Assembly (NCBI GenBank): GCA_031411695.1
Contig: JANOBO010000218.1
Span: forward strand, 1 to 20,427
DNA from: JAIBCL01 sp031411695
GTDB taxonomy: Bacteria; Verrucomicrobiota; Verrucomicrobiia; Verrucomicrobiales; Verrucomicrobiaceae
Length of the DNA: 20,427 nt
Reading direction: 5' to 3'
Positions 1 through 8,136 of this stretch are shown in pieces (the stretch's first letter is position 1; each line of letters starts with the position of its first letter). A program made the position numbers and the translations under genes. Under the pieces are notes generated by a model that searched no databases, was not told the origin of the DNA, and was given only the letters and a program-made list of their open reading frames with translations.

Positions 1-729
1 GGTGAGCATGGCGTCGCGCACGAGGAGATCACGCGTCGCCTCCTGCTGCGTGACCATTGCCGCCTCCTGACCAGCGGCGATGAAGATGAAGACGGCGATG
101 AGCATGAGGAAGGGGTTGAAGGAAGTGCCGAGGAGCATGCCAACGACGACGATCATCGCGATGCCCTGGCCGATGGTGGCGGCGAGCCTTGTGGCGCGTC
201 CGTAGTTCATCATCATCGCCAGCAGGGAGCGCAGCACACGACCGCCGTCCATGGGAAATGCAGGGACCATGTTGAAGATGACCATCATCACGTTCCACTT
301 CATGAGATTGGCCCAGAAGTGACCTTGAGATCCGAACGAAAGCTCCGAATCCAATTGAGCCGACACTCCCACAAACATCGCGATCACGCCGGCAATGGCC
401 ACATTCACGAGCGGACCGCAGATGGCCACGACGAACTCCTGCGAGGGCTTCTTCGGCATGCGCTCCAGCCGCGCGACGCCGCCGATGGGGAGGAGGGTGA
501 TGTCTGGCGTCTTGATGCCGTACATTTTCGCCGCCTGCACATGCCCGAACTCGTGCAACAGCACGCACGTGAACATCGCCATCACGAGCATCACAGCCTC
601 ACCTGCGCCCGCAGCGCCGCGGCCGCCGCCCATCCCCTGAAAGGCCACATAGAAGAGCAGCAGGAAAAATGTGGCGTGAATGCGCACCTCTGTGCCTGCG
701 ATGTGCGCGATGCGGAATGACCATTTCAT
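1..729 (-). CDS. M50 family site-2-protease-like zinc metalloprotease, partial (C-terminus off the left edge)
   Basis: Intramembrane zinc metalloprotease of the SpoIVFB/site-2-protease type; the cellular substrate is unknown. The frame from ATG at 729 stays open for 243 codons to base 1. It begins MKWSFRIAHIAGTEVRIHAT, the usual opening of this family. It has the HExxH zinc motif HEFGH (residues 59-63) in a hydrophobic segment, and the second conserved motif NMVPAFPMDGGR (about 153-164) carrying the third metal ligand Asp161. Several hydrophobic segments (about 19-30, 45-58, 99-121, 145-160, 185-220) make it a polytopic membrane protein. The last visible residues, VRDAML, look like the start of a CBS domain; the family often carries a CBS pair at the C-terminus, so I expect one outside the window. 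Divergent from the secreted protein at 839. The family call is firm; the substrate is not known. Confidence 0.9.
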   Translation of the reverse strand, partial: MKWSFRIAHIAGTEVRIHATFFLLLFYVAFQGMGGGRGAAGAGEAVMLVMAMFTCVLLHEFGHVQAAKMYGIKTPDITLLPIGGVARLERMPKKPSQEFVVAICGPLVNVAIAGVIAMFVGVSAQLDSELSFGSQGHFWANLMKWNVMMVIFNMVPAFPMDGGRVLRSLLAMMMNYGRATRLAATIGQGIAMIVVVGMLLGTSFNPFLMLIAVFIFIAAGQEAAMVTQQEATRDLLVRDAMLT

Positions 730-838
730 GGGTGAGTGTATGCGAGGTTACGTCTGTCACAGTCATTCGGCTCCGACCGGCACGGCATGACGGTCAATTC
801 GCGTAACCGCCGGCCTATCGTGAGCGTTCCGTGTGACG

Positions 839-2311
839 ATGCAAAACAACACAAGATACCTCCGCCTGCTCCTGCCGGTTCTTTTGGGATTTTCACCGCT
901 CGCGCGTGCCCTGACTTCTGACGAAGCCAACGCGCGCTTTCGCGTGGTGAATCAAATGGCGCGGGAGATGAACGACAGCAGCCTCGTGGAAAACATCCGC
1001 GCGGCCGCGAAATCGTCAGAAAAGCTGATCAAGTCGGGCGACCAAGCGAAGGCCGAGGTGATTCTCCGTGAACTTGAAACCCAAACAGGCATCGATCCAG
1101 GTGGGTGGTCGATGCAGGGCATGCCGATCCTCAAGCCGAGCGCGGAAATGGATATCGCGATGAAGGCGCTGGCTCCCGAGCTGGACGCGGCGATGCGTGG
1201 CGGAGACGCGGCACGAGTGACCGAAGTGTGCCGAAAGCTCATTGCGGTGCTGGGCCAGCAAGCGGGCACTCCGGACGCTCGAAGAAAAGGTGAGCGCGCC
1301 GAGCCGCAGAGCATCGAGGAGGCGGCGGCTACGCGGCTGTTTGTCGATGGCATGAAATCCGAGGGCAAGATGATGCGCGCGATCACCAGCGGCAAGCCGG
1401 TGAAGGACCAGATGCTGCGGACGTATGCGTATGCCGTCAGCGCGATCTGCGAGGCGCATGCGCTCATCGCAAAACACGCGCCCGCCGACCTGGCGGATTG
1501 CGAGCGTGTGATCCGGGGCGGATGCCAGATCATGCTCGCGCTCCAGCAGCCGGAGGGGCATTTCCCCTTCCCCGACCTCCGCGGAAAGAGCATCCGCTTT
1601 GGGGCGATGACGGATCGCTTTGTAGCCGAGCAAGGAGGCAAGGTGGTGGACGGCTGGCTCGTCACGGCCGATCCGACGGGAGGCACGCAGTTTGACACAG
1701 GCCTATGCGGAGCCGCGCTGCTGCAGGCTGGCACACTTCTGCATGAGGAAGCATGGACGCGTGCCGGACTCCGCGCTGCGGAGTGGGCGGCCCGGCAGCC
1801 GTGCTCAACCAACTTCAACTACAATGCTTTCTCCGTGACCCTCCTCGCGCAGGCATTCAAGGCCACAAACGACAGCCAGCACCTCGACGCCGCTCTTATA
1901 AAGTGGCGGGTGGGAGTGGCACCCGGTCAGGCGCCGAACGGACGCTGGGCTGATCCCCACAATGCGCGCACGGTTTATCATCACATCATCGTCCGCGCGA
2001 TGAACGACCTGATGGAAGCGCTGCCATCCAGCCGTGCAGCCGAGCGGGACGAAGTCCGCGTCGTGCTCTCGAGGGCGATGAAGCCCCTGCTCGATGAATT
2101 CACCGCGCTCGGTGTCACCGTTCATTGCCTGAGAGAGCTGGTCCGTTATCGCGATCAGTCTCCTGAGAAGGATCGCGCGTTGAACAATGCGATCGATGAA
2201 TCGGTCTCCGTCATGCTTTCCAAATGCAAGCGAGCCGGGCAGGCGCGGATGGGAGTAGCGCCCACCGAGTTTCCGTGGCTGCCGCGAGCCGTTGCAGGTG
2301 GGCAACCGTGA
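839..2311 (+). CDS. Secreted protein of unknown function, possibly an alpha/alpha-barrel fold
   Basis: I do not recognise a named family. The ATG at 839 gives 490 residues; an in-frame GTG at 833 is an alternative, and neither has a clear Shine-Dalgarno sequence. The N-terminus has basic residues, a hydrophobic stretch (LRLLLPVLLGF) and a small-residue cleavage region (SPLARALT), so the product is probably exported. The first half is charged and helical. The second half (about 215-400) has repeated helical segments with conserved-looking patches such as LQQPEGHFPFPDLRG, TQFDTGLCGAALLQAG and NGRWADPHNART. This resembles the alpha/alpha toroids found in some polysaccharide lyases, glycosidases and terpenoid-cyclase folds, but that is an impression of pattern and not an assignment. 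The zinc-ribbon gene starts 91 bp downstream on the same strand, so co-transcription is possible. Confidence 0.75.
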   Translation: MQNNTRYLRLLLPVLLGFSPLARALTSDEANARFRVVNQMAREMNDSSLVENIRAAAKSSEKLIKSGDQAKAEVILRELETQTGIDPGGWSMQGMPILKPSAEMDIAMKALAPELDAAMRGGDAARVTEVCRKLIAVLGQQAGTPDARRKGERAEPQSIEEAAATRLFVDGMKSEGKMMRAITSGKPVKDQMLRTYAYAVSAICEAHALIAKHAPADLADCERVIRGGCQIMLALQQPEGHFPFPDLRGKSIRFGAMTDRFVAEQGGKVVDGWLVTADPTGGTQFDTGLCGAALLQAGTLLHEEAWTRAGLRAAEWAARQPCSTNFNYNAFSVTLLAQAFKATNDSQHLDAALIKWRVGVAPGQAPNGRWADPHNARTVYHHIIVRAMNDLMEALPSSRAAERDEVRVVLSRAMKPLLDEFTALGVTVHCLRELVRYRDQSPEKDRALNNAIDESVSVMLSKCKRAGQARMGVAPTEFPWLPRAVAGGQP

Positions 2312-2402
2312 TGCGGGCGCGGGCACGGAGAGTTGACGACTCCGGCTCTTGATCCGCCGCTGCGGATGATCGAAGATCGGCCCCTCACTCAAACGCGCGC
2401 GC

Positions 2403-3473
2403 ATGTCCGAGATCACAGCCCTGAGCAAATTCAACTGTCCCGCCTGCGGGGCCGAAGCCGTGTGGACGCCGTCAAAGCAGGCGCTCGTGTGCCCCTATTG
2501 CGGGACCGTTTCACCTGCGGAACTCAAGGCAGACGGCACGCTGTTGGAAGAGAGCGACCTGGCGGCGGCGCTGCGATCATTGCCTGACGCGCAGCGCGGA
2601 TGGGCGGCGGCGAAGAAGACAGTCCGCTGCCGGAGCTGCAATGCCGTTTCGGTTTTCGATGAGAAACGCATCGCGCAGAACTGTGATTTTTGCGGTTCGC
2701 CTTCGATCGTGGCTGTTGAGGACTCTGGCGCGCCTATCCGGCCGAGCAGCGTGCTGCCATTTAAAGTGGCGGACACCACCGTGCGCGAGCAGATCCGGTC
2801 GTGGTACGGCAGCCATTGGTTTGCGCCGGGCAAGCTGAAGACCAAGGCGCTGACTGACACGCTGCACGGCGTGTATCTGCCGTATTGGACCTTTGATGCA
2901 AACGCCAACTGTCCGTGGGACGCCGAGTCCGGTCATTATTATTACACGCGGAACAGCAAGGGCGAGCAGGAGCGCCACACCCGATGGGAGCCCGCATCCG
3001 GCTTGGTCGAGCACTTCTTCGACGATGTGCTGGTTCCCGCGTCGAAGGGCGTGCATGGCGACTTGCTCGCAGGACTGGAGCCTTTTCCCACGACGACTGA
3101 TCTCGTGCCATACGATCCAGGCTATGTCTCCGGCTGGGTGGTGGAGCAGTATCAGCTCGACCTGATTCAGGCCGCTGAGGGATCACGCGCGCGCATGAAC
3201 GCCGCGCTGGAGCAAATGTGCGCCGCGCAGGTTCCAGGCGACACACACCGAGGCCTCGACATTCATCCCGAGTACTCGGCGCAGACCTTCAAGCACATCT
3301 TGCTGCCCGTGTGGCTGCTGTCGTACACCTACGGCACCAAAAACTACCAAGTCGCCGTGAACGGGCAGACGGGAAAAATCACCGGCGAGTATCCGATCAG
3401 CTGGATCAAGGTGACCCTCGTGGTCATTCTCGTGCTCATCGTGATCGCGCTGGTGATGAGCCAGCAGCGGTAG
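2403..3473 (+). CDS. Double zinc-ribbon protein with C-terminal membrane anchor
   Basis: 356 residues. The N-terminal 100 residues hold two four-cysteine zinc ribbons: Cys12/Cys15 with Cys30/Cys33, and Cys76/Cys79 with Cys94/Cys97. A middle region of about 220 residues is rich in aromatic residues (YLPYWTFDANANCPW, HYYYTRNSKG, LLPVWLLSYTYG). One strongly hydrophobic helix near the C-terminus (about 335-352, VTLVVILVLIVIALVM) is followed by only a few residues, so it looks tail-anchored with the ribbons in the cytoplasm. Proteins of this kind are often annotated as TFIIB-type zinc-ribbon proteins or, wrongly, as PriA-like helicases; I see no helicase motifs. The function is unknown. It is downstream of the secreted protein on the same strand and convergent with xylA. 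Confidence 0.85.
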   Translation: MSEITALSKFNCPACGAEAVWTPSKQALVCPYCGTVSPAELKADGTLLEESDLAAALRSLPDAQRGWAAAKKTVRCRSCNAVSVFDEKRIAQNCDFCGSPSIVAVEDSGAPIRPSSVLPFKVADTTVREQIRSWYGSHWFAPGKLKTKALTDTLHGVYLPYWTFDANANCPWDAESGHYYYTRNSKGEQERHTRWEPASGLVEHFFDDVLVPASKGVHGDLLAGLEPFPTTTDLVPYDPGYVSGWVVEQYQLDLIQAAEGSRARMNAALEQMCAAQVPGDTHRGLDIHPEYSAQTFKHILLPVWLLSYTYGTKNYQVAVNGQTGKITGEYPISWIKVTLVVILVLIVIALVMSQQR

Positions 3474-3480
3474 CTGCGGG

Positions 3481-3517
3481 AAAAAAAAAGCGCGCGATGG
3501 GGTGAACCATCGCGCGC
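3481..3517 (-). terminator. Intrinsic terminator of xylA
   Basis: A perfect 11-bp inverted repeat (3490-3500 with 3507-3517, arm GCGCGCGATGG on the + strand) with a 6-nt loop. Read on the minus strand it is followed at once by nine T residues (A-run at 3481-3489 on +). It begins 27 bases beyond the xylA stop codon, so it is a textbook rho-independent terminator for xylA. There is no T-run on the plus strand, so it would be only a weak terminator for the convergent zinc-ribbon gene. Confidence 0.9.
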
Positions 3518-3544
3518 CAAATGCGACAAGATCGAAGCGCCGGG

Positions 3545-4855
3545 CTAGATGAACTCGTTCACCAAGTTCTCCAGGAATTCCTGGCGGCCGCTGGCGAGGA
3601 ACGGCTCGCCATTCTGCATCACATGCGCCTCGAGCTCGGCGAGGCCGACCTCGCCCCTCTCGATCTTCGCGCCGATGCCTGAGTCGAACGTGCTGTAGCG
3701 CTGCTTCACAAACGCGTCGAGACGGCCGTCCTCGATGATGGCGTGCGCGACCTTCAGGCCGCGGGCAAAGGCGTCCATGCCGCCGATGTGCGCGTGGAAA
3801 AGATCGACGGGCTCGAAGCTCTCACGGCGAACCTTGGCGTCAAAGTTCAGCCCGCCCGTGGTGAAGCCGCCGACCTTCAGCAGCACCAGCATGATCTGCG
3901 TGGTGAGATAGATGTTGGTCGGGAACTGGTCCGTGTCCCAGCCGATGAGCTCGTCTCCCGTGTTCGCATCGATGGAGCCGAGCGCACCAGCGGCGGCGGC
4001 GACTTCCATTTCATGCCGCATGGTATGGCCGGCCAGCGTGGCGTGATTGGTCTCAAGGTTGAGCTTGAGATGATCCATGAGCCCGTACTCGCGCAGGAAA
4101 TTCAGACAGGCAGCGGAGTCGGAGTCGTACTGGTGGGTCGATGGCTCACGCGGCTTCGGCTCGATGTAGAACTGGCCGGTGAAGCCGATCTTCTTGGCGT
4201 GGTCCACCGCCATGTGCAGCATGCGCGCGAGGTGGTCCAACTCACGCTTCATGTTGGTGTTCCAGAGCGTGGAGTATCCTTCACGGCCGCCCCAGAACGT
4301 GTAGCCCTCGCCGCCGAGGCGATGGGTGACCTCGAGCGCCTTTTTGATCTGCGCCGCAGCGTAGGCAAAGACGCCCGCGTTTGGACTCGTGGCCGCGCCC
4401 TGGCAATAGCGCGGATTGGCGAATAAACAGGCCGTGCCCCACAGCAATTTCTTGCCGGTGCGTTTCTGCTCGGACTCGAGCACATCCGCGACGGCGTCGA
4501 GGTTGGCGTTGCTCTCCGCCAGCGTTTTGCCTTCCGGCGCGACGTCGCGGTCGTGGAAGCAGTAGTAATCCACGCCCAGCTTGTCCATGAACTCGAAGCA
4601 GACACGCGCGCGCTTCTGCGCGTTGGCGATGGAGTCTGAGCCATCATCCCAAGGGCGCTGTGCGGTGCCGGCTCCGAAGGGATCGGAGAGTGAATTGCGC
4701 ATCGTGTGCCAGTAGGCCACGCCGAAGCGCATGTGGTCACGCATCTTCTTGCCGCCGACTTCCTCGTCCGCGTTGTAATGCTTGAAGGAGAGAGGGTTCC
4801 TCGATTTGGGGCCCTCGAATTGAATCTTCGGAATGTCAGGAAATGCTTCGCTCAT
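3545..4855 (-). CDS. xylA: Xylose isomerase
   Basis: Converts D-xylose to D-xylulose (and often glucose to fructose) using two divalent metal ions in a cytoplasmic TIM barrel. The 436 residues fit the roughly 440-residue class II enzymes such as that of E. coli, and the catalytic and metal residues fall at the same numbers as in E. coli: His101 and Asp104 in FHDRD, Glu232 and Lys234 in IEPKP, Glu268 and His271 in LETNHA, Asp296 in DANTG, Asp307 and Asp309 in GWDTDQ, and Asp339 in NFDAK. All are intact. There is no xylulokinase, xylose transporter or regulator in the window, so the gene stands alone. A terminator follows it. The preceding gene on this strand is an outer-membrane protein 187 bp away, separated by an inverted repeat. 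There is no clear ribosome binding site. Confidence 0.97.
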   Translation of the reverse strand: MSEAFPDIPKIQFEGPKSRNPLSFKHYNADEEVGGKKMRDHMRFGVAYWHTMRNSLSDPFGAGTAQRPWDDGSDSIANAQKRARVCFEFMDKLGVDYYCFHDRDVAPEGKTLAESNANLDAVADVLESEQKRTGKKLLWGTACLFANPRYCQGAATSPNAGVFAYAAAQIKKALEVTHRLGGEGYTFWGGREGYSTLWNTNMKRELDHLARMLHMAVDHAKKIGFTGQFYIEPKPREPSTHQYDSDSAACLNFLREYGLMDHLKLNLETNHATLAGHTMRHEMEVAAAAGALGSIDANTGDELIGWDTDQFPTNIYLTTQIMLVLLKVGGFTTGGLNFDAKVRRESFEPVDLFHAHIGGMDAFARGLKVAHAIIEDGRLDAFVKQRYSTFDSGIGAKIERGEVGLAELEAHVMQNGEPFLASGRQEFLENLVNEFI

Positions 4856-4863
4856 GGGCGGCG

Positions 4864-4892
4864 GATATGAAACGGGCGGCAGTGGAAGTCAA
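4864..4892 (-). promoter_or_regulatory. Candidate xylA promoter
   Basis: On the minus strand, TTGACT (4892-4887) resembles a sigma-70 -35 box and is separated by 17 bp from a weak -10-like CATATC (4869-4864). The -10 lies only 8 bases before the xylA ATG, so a transcript from here would be almost leaderless, in keeping with the lack of a Shine-Dalgarno sequence. The -10 match is poor, so this is tentative. Confidence 0.3.
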
Positions 4893-4940
4893 GAACCCAG
4901 ATGCGCGGCAATCCATCCGCGCTGACGCCTGTACGCAAAG

Positions 4941-4975
4941 AGTCCGGCGGGACCCAACCAAAATCCCGCCGGACT
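4941..4975 (-). terminator. Inverted repeat, probable terminator of the outer-membrane protein gene
   Basis: A perfect 12-bp inverted repeat (4941-4952 with 4964-4975, arm AGTCCGGCGGGA) with an 11-nt loop lies 67 bases past the stop codon of the beta-barrel gene and upstream of xylA. Read on the minus strand it is followed by CTTTG, a poor T-tract. It is a stable hairpin that could terminate transcription or protect the mRNA 3' end. Confidence 0.6.
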
Positions 4976-5042
4976 GTATTGCTCCACGAAGCTCCAACCA
5001 AGAACACTTCGCAGATGATGGATTCCAGGCTGCCCTGGAAAA

Positions 5043-5789
5043 TTAGAACGTGACCGTGAGGCTGACGCCGCCGATGAGCTCGCTGTCCTGATTGATCGCG
5101 TCGAGCGCCTCAAGGGCGATGGAGCCTGCGATGTAAGGGGTGAGCGTGGCGGTCTTGGTCAGCGCGATCGGCGCGCCGAGCTTGACCACGACGTTGTTGA
5201 ATCCGTCCTGGCCGTAGTAGTCGGTGGCGTAGCTCACCTTCGCTTCTGGCACGAGGCTGATCATGTCATTGATCGGGATCGAGGTGTTCACACCCGTCTC
5301 GAAGTACCAGCCTTCTTTGCCGCCGTCGGCCTCGACGTCGCAATAAGCGCCGGCGAACCAATTCAACTTACCAAAGCTCTTGGCGATGGTGATGTTTGGC
5401 TCATGAGTGTCGAAGCCGCTGAACGGGAAATAATACCAAGTGTAGCCGACTCCGAGAGTCGCGAAGCCGAGGTCGTAAGTGAAGCCGGCCACGAGATCGA
5501 GCTCATCATAAGCACCGTCGGCGATGTTGCCATACCACGGGGCGAACGTGAACGTCAGCTTGTCCGTGAGCTTGATCGGCACCACGAGGGAGCCCCAGAC
5601 GAGATGATCTCCGAAGTCAACGCCGCGGAAAATGTACTTGGTGTCATAACCGACAGCGAGACTGAAGCCGAGGCTGTCATCGACTGGAGCAATGGCATCC
5701 GGAGCTTGCGGGTTCTTTGCCGATGGGCCCGCGTTTGCGGCGGAGGCGAGTGCCATCAGGGAGACGGCGACGAGTTTGGTCAATTTCAT
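5043..5789 (-). CDS. Outer-membrane beta-barrel protein (TorF-like putative porin)
   Basis: 248 residues from ATG at 5789. An in-frame start at 5831 exists, but only the ATG at 5789 puts a standard signal peptide at the N-terminus (MKLTKLVAVSLMALASAANA). The mature protein alternates polar and aromatic residues in amphipathic strands (for example WGSLVVPIKL, LTFTFAPWYG, LGVGYTWYYF) and ends in phenylalanine (SLTVTF), the usual C-terminal signature for outer-membrane barrel insertion. The early GYDTKYIFRGV segment resembles that of TorF-type putative porins. It probably lies in the outer membrane as a small barrel of 8 to 12 strands. The substrate is unknown. A link to xylose through the neighbouring xylA is only a guess, because a hairpin separates the two genes. 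Confidence 0.82.
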   Translation of the reverse strand: MKLTKLVAVSLMALASAANAGPSAKNPQAPDAIAPVDDSLGFSLAVGYDTKYIFRGVDFGDHLVWGSLVVPIKLTDKLTFTFAPWYGNIADGAYDELDLVAGFTYDLGFATLGVGYTWYYFPFSGFDTHEPNITIAKSFGKLNWFAGAYCDVEADGGKEGWYFETGVNTSIPINDMISLVPEAKVSYATDYYGQDGFNNVVVKLGAPIALTKTATLTPYIAGSIALEALDAINQDSELIGGVSLTVTF

Positions 5790-6113
5790 GTGTATTGGTC
5801 TTGGGTTGTTAGTTGAGGATTGATTGAACACTGGAATTGTTGACTCCAGCGCGCGGAGGTTTCCACACGACCCGAAATATGCAACTCAGTGTTCGACGCT
5901 GATTAAAGCAGGGAGTGGGCCAAGTTTGGAAGGCATTCCCGCCCGGCAAACACGCAACATGAAACCGCGCCTGGCGAGGGCCGCCGTGGCACCCCGCACG
6001 CAGGTACGGCGATCATCGCCGGATGACCCGCAGGCGTTGTCCTTTTCATCGCGCCGCCCGAAGAGAAAGCTTGCGGCTTCCTTCAACCGTCCCGACCTTT
6101 CCCGCGCGCTCCC
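5790..6113. other. Divergent intergenic region, no gene seen
   Basis: This 324-bp gap separates the outer-membrane protein (-) from the kinase (+) and should hold both promoters. No convincing -35/-10 pair stands out. A short palindrome at 6007-6021 (CGGCGAT, one base, ATCGCCG) could be an operator. The open frames crossing it are arginine/proline-rich and lack any protein-like pattern, so I do not call a gene. Confidence 0.6.
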
Positions 6114-7415
6114 ATGCTTCCACTTGAAACGAACCAAGCCCGCCCGCTGCCCGTGGCACCGGCCTATCCGCCTCCCGAGGAACTCACGCGGATGATGCCT
6201 GGGGGCTACGTTTTTGAAAGGTTGATCGGCAGCGGGGGGATGGGCGCGGTTTACCTGGGAAAGCAGGTCAATCTAGGGCGCCAGGTGGCCATCAAGATCA
6301 TGCACCGAAGCCACGGGCAGGATTACCGCTACTCGGAGCGCTTCCGGCAGGAGGCACAGGCCATGGCGCAGCTGAATCACCCGAACATCGTGGGCATTCA
6401 CGACTTTGGCTTCATCGGTGCGGAGTATCTCTACTTCGTTATGGAGTTCATTCACGGGATCGATCTGCATCAGGTCATCACTTCCGGGCAAATGACGCCT
6501 GACCTTGCCATGCGGGTCATCGCGCCCGTGTGCGACGCGCTTGAGTATGCGCACAGCCGCGGGATCGTGCATCGGGACATCAAGCCGGCGAACATCCTTC
6601 TCGCCCATGACGGCCGGGTGAAGATCACGGACTTCGGCCTCGCGAAGCGACTGGACCAGCCGAATGCATTTGTCACGCACACAAACATGGCTCTCGGCAC
6701 GCCGGACTACGCGGCGCCTGAGCAGCACGATGCGCTGCCGGACATCGACCACCGCGCCGACGTGTATGCGCTCGGGGTGCTGCTCTACCAAATGCTCACC
6801 GGCACTGTGCCGCGCGGCGCGTGGCAGTCACCCTCCGCCCACGCAGGCACAGATCCACGGCTCGACGGTGTGGTGGTACGCGCGCTGATGCAGGACCGCA
6901 CGCAGCGGTATCAATCGGTGACGGATTTGAAGCGCGCGATTTTCGAGATTGTCACACGCCCCCTCGCTGAGGTGCAGGCACCGCAGCCCAACCCTGCAGC
7001 GGATGCGCCTGCTCCGACGCCGACTTTCCAGCGCGTGCTGGTGCTGGAAGACGACCTCCTACTGCGCGGCATGATCACCCGCATCCTGCGCGCTGAAGGC
7101 ATCGAGATCATCCAATGCACCGAGGGGGGTGAAGCGGTGCGGCGCTATCAGGAGTCCTTGAAATCGGGCAAGACCATCGATCTGGCGATCATCGACCTCA
7201 CGATCCCAAGTGGAATGGGCGGTCTGCGCGCGATGGAACTGATCCGGCATCTCGACTCCGATGTCCTCGCCATCGTCTCGAGCGGCAACACCACCGACCA
7301 CGCAATGCTAAACCCGGCGGAGTACGGCTTTGCCGCAGCGCTGCCGAAACCATACGAGGCGCCTGATTTGATGCGCATCGTGAAGGACACACTGGCTGCG
7401 CGGCACAGCGTGTGA
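6114..7415 (+). CDS. Hanks-type Ser/Thr protein kinase fused to a C-terminal response-regulator receiver domain
   Basis: 433 residues, apparently cytoplasmic, with no membrane segment. The kinase domain (about 32-280) is complete: glycine loop IGSGGMG (38-44), ATP-binding Lys61 in VAIK, catalytic loop HRDIKPAN (153-160) with Asp155, DFG (173-175), and APE (201-203). A proline/alanine-rich linker (about 284-304) leads to a receiver domain (about 306-430) that also has its key residues: acidic cluster EDD (312-314), phospho-acceptor Asp361 in IIDL, the Ser389/Ser390 switch position, and Lys412 in LPKPY. Both halves therefore look active. Known bacterial kinases of this group usually carry PASTA, TPR or WD repeats instead; a receiver on the same chain suggests input from a histidine kinase. 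No histidine kinase is in the window. Convergent with the marC-like gene, 11 bp apart. Confidence 0.93.
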   Translation: MLPLETNQARPLPVAPAYPPPEELTRMMPGGYVFERLIGSGGMGAVYLGKQVNLGRQVAIKIMHRSHGQDYRYSERFRQEAQAMAQLNHPNIVGIHDFGFIGAEYLYFVMEFIHGIDLHQVITSGQMTPDLAMRVIAPVCDALEYAHSRGIVHRDIKPANILLAHDGRVKITDFGLAKRLDQPNAFVTHTNMALGTPDYAAPEQHDALPDIDHRADVYALGVLLYQMLTGTVPRGAWQSPSAHAGTDPRLDGVVVRALMQDRTQRYQSVTDLKRAIFEIVTRPLAEVQAPQPNPAADAPAPTPTFQRVLVLEDDLLLRGMITRILRAEGIEIIQCTEGGEAVRRYQESLKSGKTIDLAIIDLTIPSGMGGLRAMELIRHLDSDVLAIVSSGNTTDHAMLNPAEYGFAAALPKPYEAPDLMRIVKDTLAARHSV

Positions 7416-7426
7416 GGCGGGGCGGA

Positions 7427-8029
7427 TCAATGCAGCGACGCGGCAAAATCTCGCGCACCCCGAAGAAACATCTCCACAGCCATTGCGCTGAGGACGAGGC
7501 CCATCAGCCGCTGAAACGCATCGAGGCCCCGCTCGCCCAACCAAAGCACGAGCTTGCTGCCCACTAGCAGCACGGCGGCAGTGACGATCATCGCCAACAG
7601 AAGCGCCAGCGCGATGCCCCAATGTCCGGGCTGCGGCCGGGCGGCCAGCAAAAGGATCGTGGCAAACGCAGACGGCCCGGCGAGGAAAGGCACGGCCAGC
7701 GGGACGATGAAAGGCTCACCACTCGGCAATCCGCCGAACACGGATTCCGGCGGCTCGAAGATCATCCGGAGAGAGATCAAGAAGAGCACGATCCCGCCGG
7801 CGATCCCGACTGACTGCTGCGAAAGGCCGAGCAGTGACAACAATTGCTGGCCCAGCGCAAGGAACGCGAACAAAACGACAAGCGCGACGAGACACTCACG
7901 CAACAACACGAATCTCCGGCGTTCCTGCGTCGGTATGCCACGCACCGCGGCGAGAACGATGGGCACATTGCCGAGTGGATCGATCACTAGGAGCAGGAGA
8001 AGAAAGACAGACCAGAACGATGCATCCAT
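7427..8029 (-). CDS. MarC family integral membrane protein
   Basis: Polytopic inner-membrane protein of the MarC/UPF0056 family; the transported substrate, if any, is not established for the family. The ATG at 8029 gives 200 residues, the family's usual size; the open frame extends upstream to 8176, but that part is polar and unlike the family. It shows the N-terminal LLLLLVIDPLGNVPIVLA motif, the central PLAVPFLAGPSAFATILL segment and the C-terminal RLMGLVLSAMAVEMFLRG segment, with about six hydrophobic helices. It starts 107 bp downstream of the hydrolase on the same strand, so it may be the last gene of the ebo-type operon, though the gap leaves room for its own promoter. Confidence 0.88.
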   Translation of the reverse strand: MDASFWSVFLLLLLVIDPLGNVPIVLAAVRGIPTQERRRFVLLRECLVALVVLFAFLALGQQLLSLLGLSQQSVGIAGGIVLFLISLRMIFEPPESVFGGLPSGEPFIVPLAVPFLAGPSAFATILLLAARPQPGHWGIALALLLAMIVTAAVLLVGSKLVLWLGERGLDAFQRLMGLVLSAMAVEMFLRGARDFAASLH

Positions 8030-8136
8030 GTCGGTGGGGGGGCGGGTTGTTGCCCGACGGTGCGGGACGATGACGCGATTGTCTCTGAATTCTTCGTCAA
8101 CGCCCGAGCTGGCGTGACAGCTTGCGCCTGAGCCTT

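Noticed and set aside
29..568. Minus-strand 179-codon frame rich in Arg and His
   Set aside because: It is a different frame of the M50 protease gene, which reads with HEFGH and PMDGG motifs without a stop from 729 to base 1.
319..720. Plus-strand frames opposite the M50 protease
   Set aside because: Arg/His-rich or low-complexity shadows with no domain pattern; the minus-strand frame explains the region.
952..1818. Minus-strand 288-codon frame
   Set aside because: Antisense to the secreted protein; Ser/Arg/Ala-rich, typical of a shadow frame in GC-rich DNA.
3743..4426. Plus-strand 227-codon frame
   Set aside because: Antisense to xylA, whose active-site residues are all intact; no signal of its own.
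5824..6195. Plus-strand 123-codon frame in the gap before the kinase
   Set aside because: Arg/Pro/Ser-rich, overlaps the kinase start in another frame, no ribosome binding site and no protein-like pattern.
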